A stretch of DNA of 7,490 nucleotides. Origin: an uncultured Clostridium sp. (GTDB taxonomy: Bacteria > Bacillota > Clostridia > Clostridiales > Clostridiaceae). This document shows, in pieces, positions 1 to 6,078 of this stretch. Made by a program: the position numbers and the translations under genes. Below the pieces are notes generated by a model. The model did no database searches. It was given only the letters and a program-made list of their open reading frames with translations, and was not told the origin of the DNA. The number at the start of each line of letters is the position of its first letter. Position 1 is the stretch's first letter. Location: assembly GCF_937920395.1 (NCBI RefSeq), contig NZ_CALEVF010000167.1:1-7490 (forward strand). Reading direction: 5' to 3'.

Positions 1-2991
1 GGAGAAATGAAGGGTTATGAGAATGTAGATGAAGAATCGCATAATCAATTAAAGCAAACGCTAGTAAGTTTAAAACAAGAAGAAAAGGAGATTAAACTCC
101 AGAAAAGTACAATAGACAAAGAGTATGAAGTATACAAAAACATTTTTGAGTTACAAAAGGAAAAGAGTGAGTATGTAAAAAAGAAAGATTTGCTAAAACT
201 TCAAGAGGAAGATATAGAAAATAAAAAAGTAAAATTTACAAAAGGAAGTTTAGCGTTAAATGTAAAACCTTATATTGAAAATGTAACAGAGACTCAAAAA
301 AGCTTAACTATAAACGGAGAGAAACTTCAAAAATTAATCAAAGATTATGAAGTCATATCTCAAAGACTAGAGGTTACTAAAATATCTTATGAAGAAGCCT
401 GGAAATCTAAAAATGATAAACTACCAACTTTGATTGAAAAAGAAGTAAGTTTAAAGCAAGCATCTAATATTGAAGAGAAAATAATTTATTTAGCTAATGA
501 AAAAGATATTTTATTAGAAAAACACAGAGAAGTTAAGCATAATATAGTGGATAAAAACTCAAAAACATCAATAATTCTTACTAATAAAGAAAAGATAGAG
601 CAGCAGTTACAATCATGTGAAACAAAATTAAATGAGATAGAAATATTGCCAGAGTATAGGGAAAAACTGTACAAAACTTATAATAGCGAGTTAGAAGTAA
701 CTTCAGCTACTAAAAATGTTAATGAACTTAAAAACAAAGGTGAAACCTTGGAGAAAACCTTGGCTAGTACAGAGCTACTTCATAATAAAGCTGCTTTTAC
801 ATTGAAAGATAAACAAGACAAATTAGCACTTTTAGAAGAAAAAAGTGTGGAACTGACGAATAATTTCCCGGGAGATAATAATTTGCTCTTAGATAATCAA
901 GAAGCTTATAACACAATTAAGGTAACCTTTGAAAAGGCTGTAGAAGATCATAAAAAAAAGGATGAACTTAAGGCTAAATATGAAATTGTAAACGCAAAAA
1001 CTGAGAAAGTTAGGTTGAATATAAAAAATGTAGAAGAATCTATAGAAACTATGAAAGACAAAGTTGAAAAATTAGATCATGAGATAAAAGAAATAGAGAT
1101 AGGAAGCTTGGCAGCAGATTTAGCTTCTAATTTGCAAGAAGGAGATCTATGCCCAGTATGTGGTGCTGAGCATCATCCTAAAATAGCAGAATTAAAAGAA
1201 GATACAGATTTAAAAGGGTTACAGAGTTTAAAACAAAGTCATGCTGAAAACCTAGAAAAGCTATCTAAGGATTATCAAAATGAGTTAATACTACTTGCTG
1301 GATTTTCAAAAGATGAGGAGTATATAAATAATCAATTATTAGAAGTAAACAAAAATCTTAAGGATATAAATATAGAAGAGCTTGAAGATGAAAAAAACAA
1401 GAGTGAATTATCATTACACCAGTTTAAAGAAAAGATCGAATTATATAATAAACAAAAGACGGAACTAGAAGTGATACTTGCAAAGGGCCGAGAAGAAAAA
1501 AGTAAAGTAGCTATGGATGAGGCAAAACTTGGAGAAGGTTTAAGAAAAGAAAAAGAAGCATTGTTAGTCTTGCAAAAGGATATTTCTATTGCGGGTGAGA
1601 GTTTAGAGTCACTTGCCCAAAGTCACAAACTTTTAAATGAAGACTTATTACGTGAAGAGAGTTCATTTAAGCAGAAACAAAATGAGAATGAAAAATCAAT
1701 GTCTATAAAAGAAAAGATCTCGCAGATTAAAAATTTAGATAATGAAGTAATAAAACTTACATCTCGGGTCAGAAAAGATAGAGCAGCACTTGTAAAGCTC
1801 GAAAAGGAAAGAGTAGATATAGATAAGACTTTAAGGGAACTTACTAACCTTAAAACAGAAATAGAAACAAGTGGTAAGGAAAAAAGGGCTGAAATAGAAC
1901 GTTTGACGCTTCAAATAGTGGAGCTTTGTGGATTTACGCCTACAAACGATCATACCCCTAAAATCGAAGTAGAAAAAGTAAGAGCCCAAATTAAAGAGAT
2001 CACTTTAAAAGAATCAAGTCTAAAAGCAATCTTTGAAAGAGAAAACATAGAAAAACAAAATGTTTTAACTCAAAAGACTAGCGAGGAAAATAAAAAAGAA
2101 ATGTTGTCTAAGATGTTACTTGAGGGACAAGAAAAATTAAACATATCACTTAAGGAAAATTCCTTTGAAGATACGCAAACAGTCCTACTTAATTTGGTTT
2201 CAAGAGAAGTTTTGGTAATCTTCGAGAAAGAAATAAAACAGTATGAGGAGCTTAAACGTAACCTTATAGATAATTTAAAAAGACTTGAAATCTTGCTACA
2301 AGGGAAAGAAGTAGATGTTACTTTATTTGAAGAATTAAAAGAAAAAAGAGAGGTTATTGGAACAGTTCTAGAGGAAAAGACTAAAGCAATAGGTGCTCAA
2401 TTTAGGGCGCTTGCGGATATGGAGAGAAAGATTCAAGAAATTAAAACACTCCTAACAAAGAAAAAATCAGTAGAGCATAAATTAAGTCTTTTAAGGGAAC
2501 TGGACACTCTTATTCAAGGAAATAAATTTGTTGAATACGTAGCTATGAAGCAACTGAAATATATATCTATGGAAGCTTCAAAACGATTAAAGGAGATAAC
2601 GAGGGGACGTTATGCATTGGAGCTTGATGCTAATGGAGCTTTTATAATGAGAGATGATTTTAATGGTGGCATAAGACGTGAAACTAACACATTATCAGGA
2701 GGAGAAACCTTCTTAACCTCATTATGTCTTGCACTAGCACTTTCCTCGCAAATTCAATTAAAGGGCAGTGCGCCACTAGAATTCTTCTTCTTAGATGAGG
2801 GATTTGGAACATTAGATACGGACCTATTAGATGTAGTAATGAATTCACTTGAAAAACTTCATTCAAGCACCTTGTCTGTTGGAATAATAAGTCACGTGGA
2901 GGAGCTTCGTAATAGAGTTCCAGTGAAATTAATAGTTACGCCAGCACAGCAGGGACAGGGTGGTAGCAAGGTAAAACTAGAGTACACGTAA
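1..2991 (+). CDS. sbcC: Nuclease SbcCD subunit C, 5'-truncated by window edge
   Basis: SbcC is the SMC/Rad50-like ATPase that pairs with the SbcD nuclease to cut hairpins and process DNA ends. The frame is open to base 1; the first ATG (position 7) has no ribosome binding site in view and lies inside coiled coil, so it is not taken as the true start. Numbered from that Met, about 370 residues of Glu/Lys-rich coiled coil lead to a zinc hook CPVC (residues 382-385, followed by GAEHHP). A second long coiled-coil arm runs to about 840, then comes the C-terminal ATPase lobe: signature LSGGE (896-900), Walker B FFFLDEGFG with D930/E931, and H-loop His963 in IISHVEEL. The missing part is the N-terminal lobe with Walker A and the Q-loop. 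Some 612 residues follow the hook, so symmetry of the arms suggests that about 200 residues are missing (inference). sbcD is expected just upstream. No clear terminator follows the stop. Confidence 0.95.
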   Translation, partial: GEMKGYENVDEESHNQLKQTLVSLKQEEKEIKLQKSTIDKEYEVYKNIFELQKEKSEYVKKKDLLKLQEEDIENKKVKFTKGSLALNVKPYIENVTETQKSLTINGEKLQKLIKDYEVISQRLEVTKISYEEAWKSKNDKLPTLIEKEVSLKQASNIEEKIIYLANEKDILLEKHREVKHNIVDKNSKTSIILTNKEKIEQQLQSCETKLNEIEILPEYREKLYKTYNSELEVTSATKNVNELKNKGETLEKTLASTELLHNKAAFTLKDKQDKLALLEEKSVELTNNFPGDNNLLLDNQEAYNTIKVTFEKAVEDHKKKDELKAKYEIVNAKTEKVRLNIKNVEESIETMKDKVEKLDHEIKEIEIGSLAADLASNLQEGDLCPVCGAEHHPKIAELKEDTDLKGLQSLKQSHAENLEKLSKDYQNELILLAGFSKDEEYINNQLLEVNKNLKDINIEELEDEKNKSELSLHQFKEKIELYNKQKTELEVILAKGREEKSKVAMDEAKLGEGLRKEKEALLVLQKDISIAGESLESLAQSHKLLNEDLLREESSFKQKQNENEKSMSIKEKISQIKNLDNEVIKLTSRVRKDRAALVKLEKERVDIDKTLRELTNLKTEIETSGKEKRAEIERLTLQIVELCGFTPTNDHTPKIEVEKVRAQIKEITLKESSLKAIFERENIEKQNVLTQKTSEENKKEMLSKMLLEGQEKLNISLKENSFEDTQTVLLNLVSREVLVIFEKEIKQYEELKRNLIDNLKRLEILLQGKEVDVTLFEELKEKREVIGTVLEEKTKAIGAQFRALADMERKIQEIKTLLTKKKSVEHKLSLLRELDTLIQGNKFVEYVAMKQLKYISMEASKRLKEITRGRYALELDANGAFIMRDDFNGGIRRETNTLSGGETFLTSLCLALALSSQIQLKGSAPLEFFFLDEGFGTLDTDLLDVVMNSLEKLHSSTLSVGIISHVEELRNRVPVKLIVTPAQQGQGGSKVKLEYT

Positions 2992-3068
2992 AATGTATTT
3001 CACATGCAATATGTATCAAAATTCTCCTATATGCCTTGCAAGCAAGCTATAAACAGAAAATTGGATTA

Positions 3069-3196
3069 AGAAATTCTAGACTTTTGCTCACGTGAAATTC
3101 TCTATCGTTCACACTCGACGTCCTGTCTCGGGTTCGCTAGCTTCCACTTCCTGTGGAAGCTTACGAGAATTTTACATTCGCAAAAGAAGAATTTCT
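3069..3196. repeat. Imperfect ~128-bp inverted repeat with nested hairpin
   Basis: The left arm (3069-3102) starts AGAAATTCT, continues through CTTTTGC and ends AAATTCTC. The right arm (3165-3196) is its imperfect reverse complement, with GAGAATTTT, then GCAAAAG, then AGAATTTCT. The three blocks of 7-9 bp match in the same order, separated by mismatched or slightly unequal spacers. The interior holds a perfect stem-loop at 3139-3161. The whole could fold as one long cruciform or RNA hairpin. No transposase, and no clear target-site duplication at the ends, was seen, so it is described only as a repeat; a small non-autonomous mobile element (MITE-like) is one possible origin. Confidence 0.7.
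3139..3161. repeat. Perfect 9-bp stem-loop inside the large inverted repeat
   Basis: AGCTTCCAC (3139-3147) pairs perfectly with GTGGAAGCT (3153-3161) around the 5-nt loop TTCCT. No T-tract follows on either strand, so it does not look like an intrinsic terminator. It forms the tip region of the larger inverted repeat. Confidence 0.75.
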
Positions 3197-3202
3197 AAAT
3201 CG

Positions 3203-3250
3203 AATTTCAATAGTTTCGTCGCTTTTTTTGCAAGTCATTACGGAGAAGTT
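3203..3250. repeat. 48-nt diverged direct repeat, copy 1
   Basis: The copy begins AATTTCAAT, carries a T-rich stretch, then GCAAGTC and a GGAGAA tail. It aligns without net gaps to 3315-3362, with conserved ends (AATTTCAAT, CTTGCAAGTC-like core, GGAGAA) and a more variable centre. It begins a few bases after the right arm of the large inverted repeat. Confidence 0.6.
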
Positions 3251-3314
3251 ACATATAAATATGCATCTTGAATTCTGATGTATTCCAAAATAGTGAGTAA
3301 TCGAGGAAAAATTC

Positions 3315-3362
3315 AATTTCAATGTTACTGCGCTTCTTCTTGCAAGTCCCTATGGAGAAATT
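3315..3362. repeat. 48-nt diverged direct repeat, copy 2
   Basis: This is the second copy of the repeat at 3203-3250, offset by 112 bp. It shares AATTTCAAT at the start, GCAAGTC in the middle and GGAGAA near the end, with several substitutions between. Two copies point to an old duplication or two insertions of the same element. With only two diverged copies and no regular spacers it is not a CRISPR. Confidence 0.6.
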
Positions 3363-3399
3363 CCCTATGATTTTACATATGGATTAAATGTGCGTTCCT

Positions 3400-3420
3400 C
3401 TTCGTTCCGGTGGAACGAAG
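3400..3420. repeat. Perfect 9-bp hairpin, CTTCGTTCC type, copy 1
   Basis: CTTCGTTCC (3400-3408) pairs perfectly with GGAACGAAG (3412-3420) around a 3-nt loop GGT. A near-identical hairpin lies about 74 bp downstream. No T-tract follows. Confidence 0.75.
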
Positions 3421-3473
3421 TCGGAGGGAAAAACTTCATATAATTATGATGTATATTTCAATGAATATGACTC

Positions 3474-3494
3474 TTTCGTTCCAGTGGAATGAAA
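3474..3494. repeat. 9-bp hairpin, CTTCGTTCC type, copy 2
   Basis: TTTCGTTCC (3474-3482) pairs with GGAATGAAA (3486-3494) around the loop AGT; as RNA every position pairs, one as a G-U wobble. The core matches the hairpin at 3400-3420. The substitutions relative to that copy largely keep pairing: the outer C-G becomes U-A, and one inner C of the right arm becomes U. This hints that the structure, perhaps as RNA, is what persists. Confidence 0.65.
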
Positions 3495-3654
3495 ATCGAT
3501 GAGGAGTGTCTTAACAAAGATAAGTAAGCACGACGGCCTACGGCCAAGTGATTTAGCGGGTAACTCTTGAATGTTTTTAAAACAACAAATGCTCCACTAT
3601 CAGAACATCCTAGATACCAAAGCGTCATGGTGATGATTTAATTACTATTAAAAT

Positions 3655-3659
3655 GGAGG
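3655..3659 (+). promoter_or_regulatory. Ribosome binding site of the DUF1294 gene
   Basis: GGAGG lies 7 nt before the ATG at 3667, a canonical Shine-Dalgarno that fixes the start of this very short gene. Confidence 0.85.
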
Positions 3660-3666
3660 AAAACAA

Positions 3667-3936
3667 ATGAAGATATTTTTATATTATGTTTTATTAATTA
3701 ATTTGTACGGAATTTTTGTAATGTATTCAGATAAGAACAAATCAAGACAAGGGAAATGGAGAACGCCAGAGAAGACACTTTTTATTATAGCTTTTGCTTA
3801 TGGCGCTTTGGGTATATTTTTAGGTATGCGATTATTTAGACATAAAACTAAGCATAACAAGTTTGTAATAGGAATACCGGCAATACTCATAGTTCAAATA
3901 TTTATATTTTTTAGATATATTTTTAAAGTATTTTAA
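3667..3936 (+). CDS. Small DUF1294-family membrane protein
   Basis: This 89-residue integral membrane protein has three likely membrane segments, at roughly residues 3-19, 36-53 and 66-86. The loop between the first two holds DK (22-23) and the block WRTPE (31-35). The second segment is followed by GMRLFRHKTKH (53-63), and a Gly-Pro pair opens the third segment. D-K, W-R-x-P-E and the F-R-H-K-T-x-H cluster are the hallmark of DUF1294; the length is normal for the family, so the gene looks complete. The family has no established function, and the conserved His/Lys/Arg cluster would lie at the membrane face (inference). A strong ribosome binding site supports the ATG at 3667. It stands alone: 675 bp of non-coding DNA precede it, and the nearest terminator is about 175 bp past its stop. 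Confidence 0.85.
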   Translation: MKIFLYYVLLINLYGIFVMYSDKNKSRQGKWRTPEKTLFIIAFAYGALGIFLGMRLFRHKTKHNKFVIGIPAILIVQIFIFFRYIFKVF

Positions 3937-4056
3937 GGACTTTTCAATGTAAAAACAAAATAGTGAAAGTCACATATTTTACACATATTTATTCGATATT
4001 AATTAGGTAATCTAATGTTATTATAAATATATAGTAAGTGATGAGCAATTAATTTT

Positions 4057-4146
4057 TTTAATTAGAGTCCCCCTTTAATTAAATCTAAATCTTACAAATA
4101 ATTTTAAAACGGAACCAGCTAAATTAAAAAATGCTGGTTCTTTTTT
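4057..4146 (+). ncRNA. Candidate small RNA or 3' UTR with C-rich anti-SD loop
   Basis: A perfect 8-bp stem, TTTAATTA (4057-4064) with TAATTAAA (4076-4083), presents an 11-nt loop GAGTCCCCCTT. About 28 nt downstream is an intrinsic terminator. A loop with a run of C ahead of a terminator is the layout of many Gram-positive small RNAs that bind Shine-Dalgarno sites through UCCC loops (established for staphylococcal Rsa RNAs). TCCCCCTT of the loop is the exact complement of AAGGGGGA at the ribosome binding site of the lipoprotein gene (5234-5241), and TCCCCCT that of AGGGGGA before the acetyltransferase gene (4289-4295). The 5' end is unknown because no convincing promoter was found, so it could equally be the 3' UTR of the DUF1294 transcript. 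The stem is all A/T and weak. Coordinates mark only the structured part. Confidence 0.3.
4112..4146 (+). terminator. Rho-independent terminator
   Basis: GAACCAGC (4112-4119) pairs perfectly with GCTGGTTC (4133-4140) around a 13-nt A-rich loop, followed at once by TTTTTT and then GTTT. It is oriented for plus-strand transcription and ends either the DUF1294 transcript, after a ~175-nt 3' UTR, or a separate small RNA. Confidence 0.88.
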
Positions 4147-4288
4147 GTTTCAAAATATTATGAATATTTCACGTGAGAAGTTGTCTTATAAATAGTATAA
4201 TTAGGTAAATATATTATTAGCAATTTATAGTAATTATAGAATACAATTAATTAGTTAACTTAATTTTGGATGAAACAAATGAAATTAT

Positions 4289-4296
4289 AGGGGGAG
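4289..4296 (+). promoter_or_regulatory. Ribosome binding site of the GNAT gene
   Basis: AGGGGGAG ends 9 nt before the ATG at 4306. It supports this start over later in-frame Met codons, none of which carries such a site. Confidence 0.75.
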
Positions 4297-4305
4297 TGTT
4301 GAAGA

Positions 4306-5196
4306 ATGGCGGGAGAAGTATTAAATGAGACTATTTGTTTAAAGCAATATATATCAGAAAAAGAGTATAAAGAAATAAATGAATTAGAGAAGATTTGCAG
4401 TATACAAGACAAGACCAATCTAAAGTTAGAATTAGATTATAAGCTTAATAAAAATAAAAAGTCTGAAGTGGGACTAAAAAATATAGATGAGTTTTTATAT
4501 TATGTTAAAGGAGTTTTGGTAGCATATCTTGGGATTTCAAGTTTCGGGGGTAGTAATATTTGCGAAATAAATGGATTAACTCATCCTGACTATAGGCGTA
4601 AGGGGTTATTTAGAAAACTCTTTGAACTCGCAGTTCAGCAGTGTTGGGGGAGAGGGTTCAGTAAGATATTACTATTATCAGATGGTAATTCGGGCTCAGG
4701 GCTTGGATTTATAAAGTCTGCGAATGGTATATATGATTTTTCAGAGTATAGAATGAAATTAATTGACCAAACTATAATAGACAGCATAGATTGTATTAAC
4801 TTAAGAAAAGCTACAAATTTGGACGGTAAAGAAATAGGTAGGCAAAATGCAATATTTTTTAACGGTTCAGAGGAATGTGAAGCTTTTCCAGAGGCGGAGG
4901 AAGAATTAAATGAAATAACATATATGGCAGAGGTAAATAATGAAATTATTGGTAAAATAAGAGTAGAATACAGTGATAATTCGGCCTTTATAAGTGGGTT
5001 TGGATTATTGCCTAATTTTAAAGGAAAAGGATATGGAAAGGCAACTTTAAAGGAAGCTTTACAGCTGATAAATAAAAGAAATATCTATGATATAGGATTA
5101 GATGTAGAATGTAAAAATAATACTGTACTTAATTTATATAAATCATGTGGGTTTGAAGAAAAGTCTGTAATGAATTATTATAAGTATGACATTTAA
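4306..5196 (+). CDS. Tandem-domain GNAT family N-acetyltransferase
   Basis: This predicted soluble 296-residue protein has two GNAT folds in tandem; the family moves an acyl group from acyl-CoA to an amine. The N-terminal domain (about 10-155) carries the acetyl-CoA-binding motif A as INGLTHPDYRRKGLFRKLF (88-106), where the usual RxxGxG/A reads RRKGLF. The C-terminal domain (about 163-296) has GFGLLPNFKGKGYG (231-244) with a full KGKGYG loop. It is followed by LDVECKNNTVLNLYKSCGFE (265-284), the typical motif B with Asn271 and the Tyr278/GF end. A two-domain layout is known from mycothiol synthase and antibiotic or peptide acetyltransferases, where often only one half is catalytic. The C-terminal half looks the more canonical here (inference). 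The substrate cannot be told. The lipoprotein gene begins 54 bp after the stop with no terminator between, so co-transcription is possible. Confidence 0.88.
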   Translation: MAGEVLNETICLKQYISEKEYKEINELEKICSIQDKTNLKLELDYKLNKNKKSEVGLKNIDEFLYYVKGVLVAYLGISSFGGSNICEINGLTHPDYRRKGLFRKLFELAVQQCWGRGFSKILLLSDGNSGSGLGFIKSANGIYDFSEYRMKLIDQTIIDSIDCINLRKATNLDGKEIGRQNAIFFNGSEECEAFPEAEEELNEITYMAEVNNEIIGKIRVEYSDNSAFISGFGLLPNFKGKGYGKATLKEALQLINKRNIYDIGLDVECKNNTVLNLYKSCGFEEKSVMNYYKYDI

Positions 5197-5233
5197 AGGT
5201 TCGTTTAATTTTATATTTTAACCGTTGATATAT

Positions 5234-5241
5234 AAGGGGGA
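5234..5241 (+). promoter_or_regulatory. Ribosome binding site that decides the GTG start
   Basis: AAGGGGG (5234-5240) lies 10 nt before GTG at 5251. The TTG at 5246 is out of frame, and the signal peptide MNKKLLL follows directly from the GTG, so GTG is the likely start. AAGGGGGA is exactly complementary to part of the C-rich loop near 4068-4075. Confidence 0.75.
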
Positions 5242-5250
5242 TAAATTGAA

Positions 5251-5967
5251 GTGAATAAAAAATTATTATTAATTTCATTAATTTGTTTAAGTACTCTAGC
5301 GGCTGGCTGTGGAAGCCAAAATTCAACAGATGTGCAATCACAAAAAACTTCAGTTGTGAGCAAAACTCAAACATCAACAAGTATAAATTATCAATTAGTA
5401 AAGAATGTTTACACTAATAAAAAGGTAATTGTAAATTATCCTCAAATCACTAATTTTGGGGATGTAAGTAAACAGAAGGTCATTAATAATATATTAAAGC
5501 AAGAAGCATTAAAAGTTTCTAACTATTATAAGGATTCTCCAGGCGAGGTCACATTAGATATAATTTACAACATTAAATATAAAGGTAATGACCAATTGAG
5601 TGTACAATACTCAGGTACTGCATATGTTAAAGGGTCAGCTCACCCAAATAACTTGTTTTACACAACAAATATAAACCTTACAAAAGCAGTAAGACTAAGG
5701 CTTTCAGATTTTGTTAAAATAGATAAAAATCTTGTTAATAAGCTTAGGAGTATTGCAGACAAATCCAGCCAGCCAGGGAAGGTAAGCGTTGAGCAATATA
5801 CAAATGATGAGTTAATCAAAATGTTTAAAAATGCAGATTCATTAGATCTTGTAGGAACTGCAGACCAATCTGACACATTTAGCTTCGTCACAAAAGATAC
5901 TTTAGGTATAAGTGTACCTGTTAGCCATGCTGCAGGAGATCATGCTGAATTTGAAATGAAAAGATAG
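5251..5967 (+). CDS. Lipoprotein with DUF4163/DUF3298-like domains
   Basis: This 238-residue predicted membrane-anchored lipoprotein faces the outside of the cell. It begins with a GTG codon, a Lys-Lys n-region and a hydrophobic stretch (5-18), then lipobox LAAG-C with the lipidated Cys at residue 20. A Ser/Thr/Gln-rich linker (about 21-45) follows. Residues about 50-155 resemble DUF4163 (the PdaC/RsiV-like N-domain), including the segment SGTAYVKGSAHPNN (121-134) and LRLSDFV near 149-155. The remainder (about 158-236) resembles DUF3298, ending in a SHAAGDHAEFEM motif (225-236). The pair of domains occurs in clostridial and Bacillus cell-surface proteins and anti-sigma factors such as RsiV. 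RsiV binds lysozyme, but this protein has no transmembrane or cytoplasmic sigma-binding part, so that role is not claimed. No catalytic NodB deacetylase domain is present. Function unknown; a cell-envelope role is inferred. Confidence 0.82.
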   Translation: MNKKLLLISLICLSTLAAGCGSQNSTDVQSQKTSVVSKTQTSTSINYQLVKNVYTNKKVIVNYPQITNFGDVSKQKVINNILKQEALKVSNYYKDSPGEVTLDIIYNIKYKGNDQLSVQYSGTAYVKGSAHPNNLFYTTNINLTKAVRLRLSDFVKIDKNLVNKLRSIADKSSQPGKVSVEQYTNDELIKMFKNADSLDLVGTADQSDTFSFVTKDTLGISVPVSHAAGDHAEFEMKR

Positions 5968-6041
5968 AAAAATATGAGCCACCGCATGTAAAGTTACCCA
6001 AATAGGACCTACCATATAGAAAATGACATATAGAGAAAATA

Positions 6042-6075
6042 AATAATGCTTTAGCTCCTAAGCTAAAGCATTATT
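6042..6075. terminator. Shared terminator between convergent genes
   Basis: A perfect 15-bp stem, AATAATGCTTTAGCT (6042-6056) with AGCTAAAGCATTATT (6061-6075), closes a 4-nt loop CCTA. It begins 3 nt beyond the yitT-type stop codon (minus strand) and 74 nt beyond the lipoprotein stop (plus strand). Read on the minus strand the stem is followed by TATTTTCTC, a modest U-tract. Read on the plus strand the U-rich end is only the stem's own ATTATT, so it is a better terminator for the minus-strand gene but probably acts on both. Confidence 0.8.
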
Positions 6076-6078
6076 ACG

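Larger units (their letters stand above)
2992..3666. other. 675-bp non-coding, repeat-rich intergenic region
   Basis: No credible gene was found here on either strand; the possible frames are short and lack both ribosome binding sites and recognisable protein sequence. The block is visibly richer in GC islands than the flanking DNA and is packed with inverted and direct repeats, listed separately. A small GGCC-TAC-GGCC hairpin lies at 3535-3545. The last ~60 bp carry the leader and ribosome binding site of the DUF1294 gene. No strong sigma-A promoter was recognised for that gene. The mosaic look is typical of intergenic repeat elements in clostridial chromosomes (general knowledge); no element name can be assigned by eye. 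Confidence 0.7.
3937..4305. other. 369-bp non-coding region with terminator and RNA-like hairpin
   Basis: No coding frame of note was found. The region contains the C-rich-loop hairpin (4057-4083) and the terminator (4112-4146), both listed separately, and an AT-rich leader before the acetyltransferase gene. A perfect TATAAT lies at 4196-4201, about 105 bp before that gene, but no good -35 box sits at the right distance (a TTGTCT at 4181 is only 9 nt away). It is noted as a possible -10 only. A weak GACTTT/AAAGTC pairing at 3939-3971 follows the DUF1294 stop and has no T-tract. Confidence 0.6.

Noticed and set aside
7..9. ATG at 7 as the true start of sbcC
   Set aside because: The frame is open to base 1, no ribosome binding site is in view, and the N-terminal ATPase lobe with Walker A would be missing; the window edge explains this better than a truncated gene.
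486..674. Minus-strand open frame inside sbcC
   Set aside because: Antisense shadow of a strongly coding gene; no ribosome binding site and no family resemblance. The same holds for the minus-strand frames at 2684-2866 and 5658-5891.
3139..3161. Terminator for sbcC
   Set aside because: Good stem but no T-tract on either strand and ~150 bp past the stop; it is part of the repeat.
3203..3362. CRISPR-like repeats
   Set aside because: Only two diverged copies with a 64-nt gap and no cas genes nearby.
5129..5380. Minus-strand open frame across the GNAT-lipoprotein junction
   Set aside because: It spans the end of one well-supported gene and the signal peptide of the next, with no support of its own.
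5251..5967. RsiV-type anti-sigma factor or PdaC deacetylase
   Set aside because: Only the DUF4163/DUF3298-like part is present; there is a lipobox instead of a transmembrane anti-sigma domain, no NodB catalytic domain and no sigma factor gene next to it.
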